A stretch of 35,103 bases of DNA. Origin: Candidatus Methylomirabilota bacterium (GTDB taxonomy: Bacteria; Methylomirabilota; Methylomirabilia; Methylomirabilales; Methylomirabilaceae). Where the stretch lies: contig JACQQF010000059.1 of assembly GCA_016207095.1 (NCBI GenBank), positions 1 to 35,103 on the forward strand, in the 5' to 3' direction. The translations under genes and the position numbers were made by a program. A model generated the notes under the pieces. The model had not been told where the DNA came from and made no database searches. It was given only the letters and a program-made list of their open reading frames with translations. Of the stretch, positions 1 to 7,164 are shown one piece after another; the stretch's first letter is position 1, and each line of letters begins with the position of its first letter.

Positions 1-509
1 GACTGGAGCGATCATGGGTACCGGGAGACCTCGCAGAGCGTAGCGCTCACAGGCGGCTCGCACCTCATCGAGGTCGAGTACTTCGAGAACTTTGGCGGAG
101 CCCGGGTGGAGGTGCGGTGGCAGGGGAGTTGAGGTGACCTGCCTGACCTGGTGGTAACGGCTCTAAGTGGGCCGACGACAGGCACTATCGGGGGCAGATC
201 ACGGTTTCCCTCACCACGCGCAACCAGGGCACAGTGAGCGCAGGGGCATTTCGGGTAGGGTATTACTGGTCTCAGAATGCCACCATTACCACAGGGGATC
301 TGTTTTCTGGGTGGTTTTGCGATGCCTCCTCAGGCCTAGGGGCGGGAGCCACGGCTACGTGCGGCGGGTCAATAGGAGTACTCTCATCACTGACGCCTGG
401 GGTGTGGTATTTGGGGGCGATCGTGGATGATCAGGGGGTGGTGGGTGAGAGCAACGAGGGCAACAATGCTCGGGCCGCAGACACGGGGCCGATTACACTG
501 AGTCCATAG
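1..509 (+). pseudogene. 3' remnant of a secreted PA14-CARDB domain protein, disrupted
   Basis: The gene is cut by the window start. From base 1 a frame encodes a typical PA14-domain end (HLIEVEYFENFGGARVEVRW) and stops at TGA 130-132. The same frame continues after the stop with PDLVVTALSGPTTGTIGG, the first strand of a CARDB-type adhesion domain. At the G-run 190-194 the domain moves to another frame and continues as QITVSLTTRNQGTVSAGAFRVG to the end of the domain (VGESNEGNNAR), stopping at TAG 507-509. A single coherent PA14-CARDB reading therefore needs two repairs: read-through of the TGA and one base added to the G-run. PA14 domains bind glycans and CARDB domains occur in bacterial surface proteins, so the parent was probably exported. 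The only ATG in the last part (234) would remove the first beta strands, so I do not call it a separate gene. Assembly errors could also explain the lesions. Confidence 0.7.
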
Positions 510-785
510 AATCCCACTTTGTATCGTGAATCCACAGATAAGGCTCGTCCAAACTGTAGAGTTGCCAGTCCCCCAGGAGCAAACTGCCAGATGGACTGTT
601 AGCGACAGTGATCAGAGATGACTCCGGGAAGGTGGTATGCTCGGAGTTGTTGAAAGCTGTCACCTTCCTCTCAACGGATAGCCCACTCCTGACATCTCGG
701 TACAACAGCTTATCCAAGGGCCGGGCAGCTCTCACCCTGCGCCACCTCTAAGTCCCCATGCCGAATTACGGGTGGGGTCGGGATC

Positions 786-1451
786 TCATGGGCGGGGAGC
801 CAGGAAGAGGTGGTAATAGCTGATCAGGTCCGGTTTGGGCATCTCGGGCCAGGTCACCATCTCATCATACAGGCCGCCGGGGTCGTTCGTCAGCCGATCA
901 CAGCCCCGCCGGCTCCCTTCCGTGATGGCCTCCACTTGCCGGTTGATCAGAGGAATCAGGAGTTGGGCCGCAGCCTGCGCCAATACGTCCGGAAGAGTTG
1001 GCGGGGGCAAGAGGTAGAAGGTGAGGCGGCTTACCATCAGCGGGTTGGGCGCAGCCCGCGCTTGCCGGTACTCCAAGACAATCTCCATTGGCGCCGACAA
1101 TTGCCAGGTCTCCGTGAGGGCGACACCGATCTCGGTCCGGTAGATCCGCTTCCCAGGCTGTATCGCCAAAAGCTCGGCCTCCCCATCGAGCCCCCAACGG
1201 CGGTCTATGAACCTGATGAGGCGAGGGGTCGGTTGGGTGACGCTGTAGCCCTCGAGCGGTGGGTAGAGACGTCCAAAAAGGGCGGCGGCGAAGCCCGGAT
1301 GGCTTAGCAGGAACTCATAGGGTGGTTGGGTCGCACGACACTGGAGCCCGGGGACCTCGCGGATCAACAGGCGCTCGTCCGCGAAGACGGGCGGCGGCGA
1401 GGGGAAAGCCAAGAGCGCGATAGCGACCTGGACGACCAGACGGCGAATCAT
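786..1451 (-). CDS. Exported protein of unknown function
   Basis: This 221-residue reading begins at the ATG that places a signal peptide at the N-terminus: MIRRLVV, then a hydrophobic stretch and PPPVFADE, with likely cleavage after VFA. The open frame extends 40 codons further upstream, but that part is arginine-rich and lies before the signal peptide, so I left it out. The mature part has two cysteines (in LQCRA and RGCDRL) that could form a disulfide. It has no motif I recognise, and no membrane segment apart from the signal. No strong ribosome site is visible; an AGGTG lies about 15 bases upstream. It lies downstream of the TauE-like gene on the same strand with a gap of about 150 bases, so co-transcription is possible. 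Function unknown; probably periplasmic. Confidence 0.6.
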   Translation of the reverse strand: MIRRLVVQVAIALLAFPSPPPVFADERLLIREVPGLQCRATQPPYEFLLSHPGFAAALFGRLYPPLEGYSVTQPTPRLIRFIDRRWGLDGEAELLAIQPGKRIYRTEIGVALTETWQLSAPMEIVLEYRQARAAPNPLMVSRLTFYLLPPPTLPDVLAQAAAQLLIPLINRQVEAITEGSRRGCDRLTNDPGGLYDEMVTWPEMPKPDLISYYHLFLAPRP

Positions 1452-1597
1452 TGTTCGATGGCTGACACCTGAGGATCGCATCCCGAAAGACGATATCCGC
1501 CCGCTCCGACGCTGCCAAATGGGCGTTTGGCACATCGCGCCCTGAAGAGCACATGACAACAGAACCCTCACTCAACAGGCTGCTTGAAGCCGCCTCG

Positions 1598-1960
1598 CTA
1601 CCGCGCGAATATCATCTTGAGCGAAATGAGAAGCAATGCTATCCCAAACACCTTTTCCAACACTGGGCTCGACAGGCCAGTCGCAAGCTTGGCACCAAGA
1701 AAACCCCCTAGGAAGAAACCAATACAAATATAGGTTGCTATTCTCAAATCCACATACCCTTGCGTGTAGTATGTCCATGCGGCTAGCAACCCAATGGGTG
1801 GCACCAGCAACGCCAGGGTCGTCCCTTGGGCTTGGTGCTGGGACATACCGAACAAGAGGATCAGCGCAGGAACGATTATTATCCCTCCGCCGACGCCGAT
1901 GAGGCCACTAAACGCTCCGGCTACCAACCCCAAGAACAGATACAGCACGATGTCCGTCAT
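1598..1960 (-). CDS. TauE/SafE family sulfite or anion exporter, half-size
   Basis: The product is a 120-residue integral membrane protein of the TauE/SafE family (PF01925), which moves sulfite, sulfoacetate and related anions across the inner membrane. The diagnostic N-terminal helix is present: GLVAGAFSGLIGVGGGIIIVPAL at about residues 11-33, with the family's glycine-rich GxGGG motif. It is followed by a QAQGTTLALLV helix and a second glycine-rich segment GFFLGGFLGAKLATGL. Most family members are about 250 residues with two such repeats. This one holds a single repeat, so it would have to dimerise, as known half-size members are thought to do. The start has a ribosome site (AGGGGGT, about 8 bases upstream). 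Nothing nearby fixes the substrate. Confidence 0.8.
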   Translation of the reverse strand: MTDIVLYLFLGLVAGAFSGLIGVGGGIIIVPALILLFGMSQHQAQGTTLALLVPPIGLLAAWTYYTQGYVDLRIATYICIGFFLGGFLGAKLATGLSSPVLEKVFGIALLLISLKMIFAR

Positions 1961-2351
1961 CCGTAAGACCCCCTATTCACTCGGTGGCTCCCGCAAGACC
2001 TTCTCGACTCTGTCCAGGACCAAGCTCCCCTCACTCGACAAGGATCCCGCCGAAGCGTTCGACTGCGCCGGACCTGGAAAAAGACCCCTGAATGCCCCTC
2101 CGGGGGTATCGTCGCGGCTTGAGGACCCCACGACGGAATGCAAGGTCAGGATCAGCATGCTGGCATCTGAGGTTTGAGTCTTGGTTCAAGATTCTACTTG
2201 TACTTCGCGTGAGAAGACAAGGGTTTTCGTAGATGTTCGAAGTCGGTGCTGATGGTCGTCTGCGTCGGACCCTGATCCTCACCTGTCATCGCGTAGAGAA
2301 CACGTCATCCGATGGCCTCACATCTCCTAATTTCCCCACCATGCGCACCGC
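1961..2351. other. Intergenic stretch, no gene supported
   Basis: About 390 bases separate the divergent TauE-like gene and phaR. Short open frames exist, for example a 61-codon one on the minus strand at 1973-2158, but none has a ribosome site or a recognisable product. A small dyad TCTTG-GTT-CAAGA lies at 2179-2191. I see no tRNA or known RNA here. Confidence 0.4.
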
Positions 2352-2379
2352 TTGACATGATGACGCGTTGTGTTATACT
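2352..2379 (+). promoter_or_regulatory. Sigma70-type promoter of phaR
   Basis: TTGACA at 2352-2357 and TATACT at 2374-2379 are separated by 16 bases. Transcription should start near 2386, only about 16 bases before the GTG start at 2402. This rules out the upstream ATG at 2312 as the start of phaR. Confidence 0.75.
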
Positions 2380-2401
2380 CTCGTTTGAAAAGGGGGGCGC
2401 C

Positions 2402-2890
2402 GTGGCTGAAGAACCGATTCTCATCAAGCGCTATGAAAACCGAAAGCTCTACGATAGTAGTCGAAGTGTGTATGTCACCCTCGAGGAGATCGCCGGCCTG
2501 ATCAGAGAAGGGAAAGAGGTCAGGGTCGTCGATGCGAAAACCAGCGAAGACCTCACCAAGAACACCCTCGCGCTGATCGTCTTGGAGGGAGAGCGGCAAA
2601 AGAAAGATCTTCTCCCGCTGAGCTTCATGTACCACCTGATCAAGTACGGGGAATCGATTCAGGGGGTCTTCCAGGAATACCTATCCAGCGGGTTCGAGGC
2701 ATTCCTGGCCAGTCAGCAGGAGGCACACAAGCAATTGCGGGAATTGACCGAGGGTGGCACTGCAAAGCAGTCGACCATCTCAGAGCCGGCGGCGGAACGC
2801 GGCGGGGAAGCGTCACTGAAGGATGAGGTCGATAAATTGAAACAGAGGCTCGAACAACTGGACCGCCGCCTGCGGGAGGGAAAAGAGTAG
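2402..2890 (+). CDS. phaR: Polyhydroxyalkanoate synthesis regulator PhaR
   Basis: PhaR is a DNA-binding repressor of PHA genes, including phasins; it also binds PHA granules and is released from DNA as polymer accumulates. The N-terminus carries the characteristic PHB/PHA accumulation regulator domain: ILIKRYENRKLYDSSRSVYVTLEEIA at about residues 5-30, then VRVVDAKTSEDLTKNTLALIVLE. A PHB_acc-type region follows (LPLSFMYHLIKYGESIQGVFQEYL), and the C-terminus is a charged coiled coil (DEVDKLKQRLEQLDRRLREGKE). The GTG at 2402 is chosen because AGGGGG lies 5-6 bases upstream and because the strong promoter ends just before it. That gives 162 residues, close to the family's usual length. It faces the phasin gene convergently and sits next to phaC-phaE, which fits its role. 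Confidence 0.9.
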   Translation: MAEEPILIKRYENRKLYDSSRSVYVTLEEIAGLIREGKEVRVVDAKTSEDLTKNTLALIVLEGERQKKDLLPLSFMYHLIKYGESIQGVFQEYLSSGFEAFLASQQEAHKQLRELTEGGTAKQSTISEPAAERGGEASLKDEVDKLKQRLEQLDRRLREGKE

Positions 2891-3017
2891 GCAGCGGCCC
2901 AGGCAGCAACTCACTCGGGCTAGCGACCGCCACTCTCCGGAACGTCAATCGCTCTCCCATTGGATTTTCGAATGACTCATCCTCACCTGCGGTGAGAACG
3001 CCGGCAGAGGCGGTGAC

Positions 3018-3059
3018 ATAAAACAAGGAGCCCGCGCGCAGACCGAACGCGCGGGCTCC
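3018..3059 (-). terminator. Rho-independent terminator of the phasin gene
   Basis: A perfect 12-bp stem (GGAGCCCGCGCG at 3027-3038 with CGCGCGGGCTCC at 3048-3059) encloses a 9-base loop. On the minus strand it is followed by TTGTTTTAT. It starts 20 bases after the phasin stop codon. Confidence 0.85.
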
Positions 3060-3079
3060 TGCCGTCGGTGAGGGAGGGG

Positions 3080-3559
3080 TTAGTTTTTCCTCGCCGTCGA
3101 CTCCACAATCGCCTGCAGTTTGCCGATGAAGGCGACGTACTGCTCGCGGGTCTCCTGGCTCGCCTTCTCGAGGCGCGACCAGAGGTCGTTCACCACGCTC
3201 ACGTAGTCCTTCAGCGCCTCGGCCCCGACCTCCAGCGCCTTCCGAGACCCCTCGACGGAGGCAGCGATCACCTTCTGGGTCGCCGCCACCGGGTCCTTCG
3301 GGAGCTCGCCCCACACAGCGACCTGCTCCTTCACGAGCGCATTCGCGGTGCTGGTCGCGTCGGTGAGGCGGCCGCGCAGCTCCTCCGCGTACTTCACGCT
3401 CTCCCGCACACCCGCCGCCCCCAGCTCGAGGGCGTTCTCCAGGAGCCGCTTGCCCTGGTCCTGGGAGAGGGCGACCCCTTCGCGCGCCATGGCGACGCTG
3501 TCGGCCATCAACTGCTGGAATGGAACACCGAACGCCGGAATCTGAGTAACCTGAGTCAT
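3080..3559 (-). CDS. phaP: Phasin family protein (PHA granule surface)
   Basis: Phasins coat PHA granules, limit coalescence and help the synthase and depolymerase work at the granule surface. This 159-residue protein is almost entirely amphipathic helix, lacks cysteine and membrane segments, and has the phasin_2-like pattern: an N-terminal MTQVTQIPAFGVPFQQLMADSV, long alanine-rich helices, and SRKALEVGAEALKDYVSVVNDLWSR in the middle. The start codon has a strong ribosome site (AAGGAGGG about 8 bases upstream). It has its own consensus promoter with a dyad around it and its own terminator, so it is a single-gene unit, probably strongly expressed and a likely target of PhaR encoded next door. 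The PHA neighbourhood supports the call. The exact phasin subfamily is uncertain. Confidence 0.88.
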   Translation of the reverse strand: MTQVTQIPAFGVPFQQLMADSVAMAREGVALSQDQGKRLLENALELGAAGVRESVKYAEELRGRLTDATSTANALVKEQVAVWGELPKDPVAATQKVIAASVEGSRKALEVGAEALKDYVSVVNDLWSRLEKASQETREQYVAFIGKLQAIVESTARKN

Positions 3560-3647
3560 TGAGTATCCCTCCTTGTCATCTGCCCGATCTTTTCAGTCTC
3601 TGCGAACCGCTCGCAGAACCTCTCGGGCTTCTCCCCACTCTGACGAC

Positions 3648-3676
3648 AATATAACGCACTGCATTATCCTTGTCAA
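3648..3676 (-). promoter_or_regulatory. Sigma70-type promoter of the phasin gene
   Basis: On the minus strand TTGACA (3676-3671) is followed after 17 bases by TATATT (3653-3648). The spacer holds the near-palindrome ATGCAGTGCGT, a plausible operator. Transcription would start near 3641, leaving a leader of about 80 bases. Confidence 0.75.
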
Positions 3677-3701
3677 CTGTTTTTTATGCGTCGCGTTATA
3701 T
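3649..3701. promoter_or_regulatory. Inverted repeat around the phasin promoter, candidate PhaR operator
   Basis: ATATAACGC at 3649-3657 and GCGTTATAT at 3693-3701 are perfect 9-base inverted copies 35 bases apart. One covers the phasin -10 box and the other lies just upstream of its -35 box. PhaR is the obvious candidate to bind, because its gene is adjacent and phasin genes are known PhaR targets. The binding itself is inference. Confidence 0.5.
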
Positions 3702-3845
3702 CATTGAAACTACAAAATGTCTTGGTCTTCCTTCTAAGAAGCCCCGTGCGTTTCGCGACGTCTATCGTTCGGCACTATGAATCGCCCCCTTTGTGCAAGC
3801 GGCACGGCGACTCAGGGAAGAGACTTGCCTTGACGTGGCTTCGCC

Positions 3846-3854
3846 TGGTATATT
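3846..3854 (+). promoter_or_regulatory. Possible extended -10 promoter for phaC-phaE
   Basis: TGGTATATT is an extended -10 element (TG-N-TATATT). A poor -35 match TTGCCT lies 18 bases upstream of the hexamer, and TTGACG lies too close. It would give a leader of about 160 bases before phaC. No gene is seen between the phasin promoter and phaC. Confidence 0.4.
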
Positions 3855-4023
3855 ACTGTCACTCGGCACGTCAGGGCGCTCTGTGTTACGGCTGTTAAGA
3901 TCGTACGAAGGTCGACGAGGCGGCCTGCAAGCTGGGGAACCAGTACCGAGACGGCTCCATGAGGGGGGAGTGTTGAAGTACCCCCCTTGCGCATATATCC
4001 TTATCCTTTCATAAGGAGAGATC

Positions 4024-5115
4024 ATGACCGAGTGGAAGCTCCCGATGCCGAGCGAGCTGAGTGACAAGTTGCAGCAGGAGACGATCAAGAATCTCCAGCG
4101 ATTTTCGAAAGGAATGGACCTGGTCTACCGTCCCAGGGAGCCGCAGCTCGGGCAGACCCCGAAGGAGCTGATTCACAAGAAGAATAAGTCATCGCTCTAC
4201 CGCTACGGCCACGCCGCAGATCGGCGCCACGCGGTCCCGGTCTTCATGGTGCCCAACCTCGGCATCAGCCGTCCGTATATCTTTGACCTGTACCCAGGCA
4301 GCAGTTTCATCGAGTATATGGTGCAGCAAGGATTCGACTTCTACCTGCTGGACTGGGGGGTGTTTGGCGACGAAGATAACGGCCTCACCTTTGACGAGTG
4401 CGTGACTCAGATCCTGCCGGTGATGGTGAGAAAGCTGTTAAGGGCTTCTAAGGCCAGGCAGGTGACCGTGCTCGGCTATTGCATGGGAGCGCCGCTCGGC
4501 GCTTGCTACGCTGCCCTCTATCCGGAAGCGGTGAAGAACTTCGTCAACATGGCGGGGCCGATTGACTTCAAGCAGGCGGGGCTTTTCACCACCTGGCTGG
4601 ATCAGCGTCACTTCGATATCGACAAGCTGGTCGACGCATTCGGCAGCATGCCGTCGGATATGGTTCGCGTCGGGTTCAAGATGCTGAAACCTACCATGGA
4701 CTTGACGACCTTCACCAATCTCTGGTGGAATCTCTGGGACGATAGCTACGTGGAAGGTTTCCTGGCCTTGAACAAGTGGGCCAATGAGTTCACGCCCTTC
4801 CCCGGTGAGTTCTTTCGGCAGTGGGTCAAAGAGTTCTACCAGCAGAACAAACTGGTGAGAGGAGAGCTGGTTCTAGGGGGGAGGTCGGTTGATCTGTCCA
4901 ACATCCGCTGTCCGTTGTTGGTCGTGGGTGCCAAGCAGGACAATATCACCCCGCCCCAGTGTGCCAGGGCCCTTATGGACGCCACGTCAGGTTCCGACAA
5001 GGAATACGTTGAACTGCCTGGCGGTCACATCTCCCTCATAGCGGGCCGAGGCGCCAGGCGCAACGTCTGGCCCAAGGTGAGCGGCTGGATCGGCCAGCGA
5101 TCTCAGGAAGCCTGA
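4024..5115 (+). CDS. phaC: Class III poly(3-hydroxyalkanoate) synthase subunit PhaC
   Basis: PhaC polymerises hydroxyacyl-CoA into PHA at the granule surface. The 363-residue length fits class III/IV synthases (about 355), not the larger class I/II enzymes. It has an alpha/beta hydrolase fold with the catalytic cysteine C153 in GYCMGA, aspartate D306 in GAKQDNITPP and histidine H335 in PGGHISL. Other synthase landmarks are VPNLGISRPYIFDL (75-89), YLLDWG (107-112) and FTNLWWNLWDD (230-240). The lipase-like box usually reads GxCxGG; here the last glycine is alanine. The start has a good ribosome site (AAGGAGA). Its partner phaE follows after 58 bases on the same strand. Class III enzymes usually prefer short-chain monomers such as 3-hydroxybutyryl-CoA. 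Confidence 0.95.
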   Translation: MTEWKLPMPSELSDKLQQETIKNLQRFSKGMDLVYRPREPQLGQTPKELIHKKNKSSLYRYGHAADRRHAVPVFMVPNLGISRPYIFDLYPGSSFIEYMVQQGFDFYLLDWGVFGDEDNGLTFDECVTQILPVMVRKLLRASKARQVTVLGYCMGAPLGACYAALYPEAVKNFVNMAGPIDFKQAGLFTTWLDQRHFDIDKLVDAFGSMPSDMVRVGFKMLKPTMDLTTFTNLWWNLWDDSYVEGFLALNKWANEFTPFPGEFFRQWVKEFYQQNKLVRGELVLGGRSVDLSNIRCPLLVVGAKQDNITPPQCARALMDATSGSDKEYVELPGGHISLIAGRGARRNVWPKVSGWIGQRSQEA

Positions 5116-5173
5116 CACAGCGTATTTCCAGGCCTCGTCTCCGCGGCGCAGGGCCCATGAGAGGGGAATCCCC

Positions 5174-5701
5174 ATGAGCGACGGATTCATGAACCAAGAT
5201 CTCTTGTCAATGTGGAAACGCTCCATGGATCAGGGAATGGAAGCCTGGCAAAAGCTCGCCGGTCAGCAGCAGGCGCCGGACATCTCTCAGTTCTGGAGAC
5301 CGATGTTCGGGCAGAGCCTGGACGTCTGGACCCAGATCCTCAAACAAGGTATGAGCAGCCCGGACGTGCTTGCGCACTGGAAGAAGTTCCTGGACGATTC
5401 GGTCGAGGGCTGGTCCAAGGTCCTCGAGCAGGCGATGGGGACCGACGGGTTCGCCGCCGCCATGGGGAAGTTTCTCGACCAGTACATGAACACCGTCGGT
5501 CCCGTGCGCAAGAGTCTGCAATCCTCGAACGAAGAGTTCCTGCGGACCATGAATCTGCCCTCCCGCAAGCAGATTACGGACCTCGCCTCTCAGGTCGTCT
5601 CCCTGGAGGCGCGGCTGGAAGCGCTGGAGGAACGGATCGAGGATCTCGTCGATAGCATCTCTCTGCTGGAGACGTTCGTAAAGCGGGCGACGAATCCCTG
5701 A
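5174..5701 (+). CDS. phaE: Class III PHA synthase subunit PhaE, short form
   Basis: PhaE is the non-catalytic partner that forms the active PhaEC synthase. The protein has 175 residues, is rich in tryptophan and helix, and ends in the typical PhaE signature: LRTMNLPSRKQITDLASQVV followed by a coiled coil (SLEARLEALEERIEDLVDSI). Bacterial PhaE proteins of the Allochromatium type are about twice as long, so this resembles the short forms known from haloarchaea and the similar-sized PhaR subunit of class IV synthases. The ATG at 5174 has AGAGGGGA upstream; an ATG 15 bases later is possible. It follows phaC in the same operon. The assignment rests on the C-terminal motif and the position. Confidence 0.88.
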   Translation: MSDGFMNQDLLSMWKRSMDQGMEAWQKLAGQQQAPDISQFWRPMFGQSLDVWTQILKQGMSSPDVLAHWKKFLDDSVEGWSKVLEQAMGTDGFAAAMGKFLDQYMNTVGPVRKSLQSSNEEFLRTMNLPSRKQITDLASQVVSLEARLEALEERIEDLVDSISLLETFVKRATNP

Positions 5702-5752
5702 GAGGGCGCCCGTCGCCTAAAGGACCTGGTCGCACATGCCCGCGAGGGGTCG

Positions 5753-5790
5753 AAGAGGCCTCTACGTCATGAAGGTTGGCTCGGCCTCTT
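5753..5790. repeat. 8-bp inverted repeat after phaE
   Basis: AAGAGGCC at 5753-5760 and GGCCTCTT at 5783-5790 pair perfectly across a 22-base loop. No T-run follows, so it may be a processing or mRNA-stability hairpin rather than a terminator. Confidence 0.35.
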
Positions 5791-5875
5791 ACCAGGCTCA
5801 ATCTTGACTGAACACCATTTCCATGGCGCATTGGCCGATCGAGTTTGAACGGAACTGACAGAAGGGGGTGGAGCG

Positions 5876-6226
5876 ATGGAGCGCTCGGGGCAGGAGTTCG
5901 TGGACTTCGCCAAACAGGCCTTCCAGACCACACTGGACGCCGCTTCCAAGGTGCAACAGCAGACACACAAGTTGATGGAGGAGCTGATCCGGCAGGGGGC
6001 CATGGCCCAGGGAGAGGGCAAGCGTCTCCTCTCGGATTGGGTCGAGCAGTCCAAGAAGCACATGGAGGAGCTTCAGAAGGCGGCGGCGGAGGGGTATCGC
6101 AAATGGGAGGGAGAGGCGACCAAACGTCTCTCCAGCCTGGCTCCCGCGACAAAGCAGGAGGTGCAAGAACTGCGGCAGCGCGTCGATGAGCTTGCGAGAA
6201 AGGTCGAGGCGCTGGAGCGGCGCTAG
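5876..6226 (+). CDS. Phasin-like coiled-coil protein, probably granule-associated
   Basis: This 116-residue, highly charged, all-helical protein has no membrane segment and no cysteine. The N-terminal half (FVDFAKQAFQTTLDAASKVQQQTHKLMEELIRQGAMAQGEGKRLLSDWVEQSKKHMEEL) shows the phasin pattern of amphipathic helices. The C-terminal part (KQEVQELRQRVDELARKVEALERR) is a heptad coiled coil like those ending PhaF/PhaI-type granule proteins. A ribosome site (AAGGGGGTGGAG) lies just before the ATG. It lies 174 bases after phaE on the same strand and may be co-transcribed or have a weak promoter of its own. Its role is probably granule structure, or linking granules to the synthase. The family call is moderate because coiled coils are easily confused. 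Confidence 0.75.
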   Translation: MERSGQEFVDFAKQAFQTTLDAASKVQQQTHKLMEELIRQGAMAQGEGKRLLSDWVEQSKKHMEELQKAAAEGYRKWEGEATKRLSSLAPATKQEVQELRQRVDELARKVEALERR

Positions 6227-6232
6227 GCCCGC

Positions 6233-6424
6233 CTAGTGTCCCTCCAGCTATTCCCCCCTACAGCTGTGGGCAACCATGCCGGTCCAAGAAGCGAGCGTAG
6301 CAAGGCGCGGCCAACGGGGCCGCACCCACTGCGCGGGTACCCGGCGTACACTATCTGGTACGTCGCAGGGAGTGTCCCGGTGGCCAGCAACGCCGCTAGG
6401 CGAAGTTAATTGGACCGGCATTAG
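6233..6424 (-). mobile_element. MITE-like element, copy A (192 bp)
   Basis: The element is bounded by CTAG/CTAA ends with imperfect terminal inverted repeats (CTAGTGTCCCTCCAGCTATT on the left; CTAATGCCGGTCCAATTAAC on the right, read inwards). Read on the minus strand it matches copy C at 28617-28806 through most of its length, including TTCGCCTAGCGGCGTTGCTG and ACGCCGGGTACCCGCGCAG. It encodes nothing convincing. Its right end supplies the TAA stop (6423-6421) of the reductase gene, and its left end lies 6 bases after the phasin-like gene's stop. TA within CTAG is the target favoured by IS630/Tc1-mariner transposases, so a transposase acting in trans is likely. Confidence 0.8.
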
Positions 6425-7164
6425 ACGTACAAGCCTCCGTTGACGCTCAGCTGATGCCCCGTGATGTAGTCGCCATCTGAAGACACCAGGAAGACGACGG
6501 CTCCGGCCACCTCCTCCGGCCGTCCGAAGCGGCCGAGTGGGATGTGCGCGATGATCCGTTCCTTCGCTCTCTCCGGGACGGTCTCCATCATCTCGGTCTC
6601 GATGAAGCCCGGCGCCACGGCGTTGACAGTCACACCCTTTCGCGCCAGCTCTTTGGCCAAAGTCTTCGTCATGGCCATCACCCCGGCTTTCGACGCGGCA
6701 TAGTTGGCCTGACCGAAGCTCCCGATCTGGCCGATGACCGATGTGATGTTGACGATACGGCCCCACCGTTTCTCGAGCATCCCGTCAAGAAAGACTTTGG
6801 TACAGTTGAAGACACCATCCAGGTTGATGGCGAGCACCTTGCGCCAAATCTCGGGGGTCATCTTCAGGAAGGTCTTATCGCTCGTGATCCCGGCGTTGTT
6901 GACCAGGATATCCACCACCCCCAGGTTGGCCGTTACCGCATCTCTCATCGTAAGGGCGTCCGCGTGGGAGCTGACGTCGGCCTTGCAAATGAACGCGCTA
7001 CTGCCGATCTTCTCGATCAACCTGGCCGTGTCCCTGGCTGCCTCCTCACTCGACTGGTAGTTAATCGCGACCTTGGCACCCTCGTGCGCGAGCGCCAGTG
7101 CGATCACTCTGCCGATTCCCCGCGAGCCCCCGGTCACTAATGCGATCCGCCCCTTCAACCTCAT
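6421..7164 (-). CDS. phaB: Acetoacetyl-CoA/3-oxoacyl reductase (PhaB/FabG family SDR)
   Basis: This classical short-chain dehydrogenase has 247 residues. It shows the NADP(H)-binding motif TGGSRGIG (about residues 11-18), NNAG (about 90), the catalytic serine in ITSVIGQ, the YxxxK pair in NYAASKAG, and PGFIETEM. The long GxFGQxNY stretch before the active tyrosine and the C-terminus NGGLYV are features I associate with PhaB acetoacetyl-CoA reductases rather than fatty-acid FabG. Together with the PHA genes this suggests it makes (R)-3-hydroxybutyryl-CoA for PhaEC. FabG activity cannot be excluded. The ATG at 7164 is chosen because AGGAGA lies 6 bases upstream; an ATG six bases earlier touches that site. 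The stop codon TAA is formed by the end of a mobile element. Confidence 0.85.
   Translation of the reverse strand: MRLKGRIALVTGGSRGIGRVIALALAHEGAKVAINYQSSEEAARDTARLIEKIGSSAFICKADVSSHADALTMRDAVTANLGVVDILVNNAGITSDKTFLKMTPEIWRKVLAINLDGVFNCTKVFLDGMLEKRWGRIVNITSVIGQIGSFGQANYAASKAGVMAMTKTLAKELARKGVTVNAVAPGFIETEMMETVPERAKERIIAHIPLGRFGRPEEVAGAVVFLVSSDGDYITGHQLSVNGGLYV

Noticed and set aside
493-735. 80-codon minus-strand open frame next to the PA14-CARDB remnant
   Set aside because: No ribosome site, overlap with the end of the remnant, and no recognisable domain; probably chance.
1973-2158. 61-codon minus-strand frame just upstream of the TauE-like gene
   Set aside because: Same strand and close spacing made it tempting, but there is no ribosome site and the Ser/Gly/Pro-rich product has no signal or motif.
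6248-6766. Long minus-strand frame running through element A into the reductase region
   Set aside because: It is a shadow frame. A similar peptide also reads through copy C because the repeats share DNA, not because a protein is conserved.
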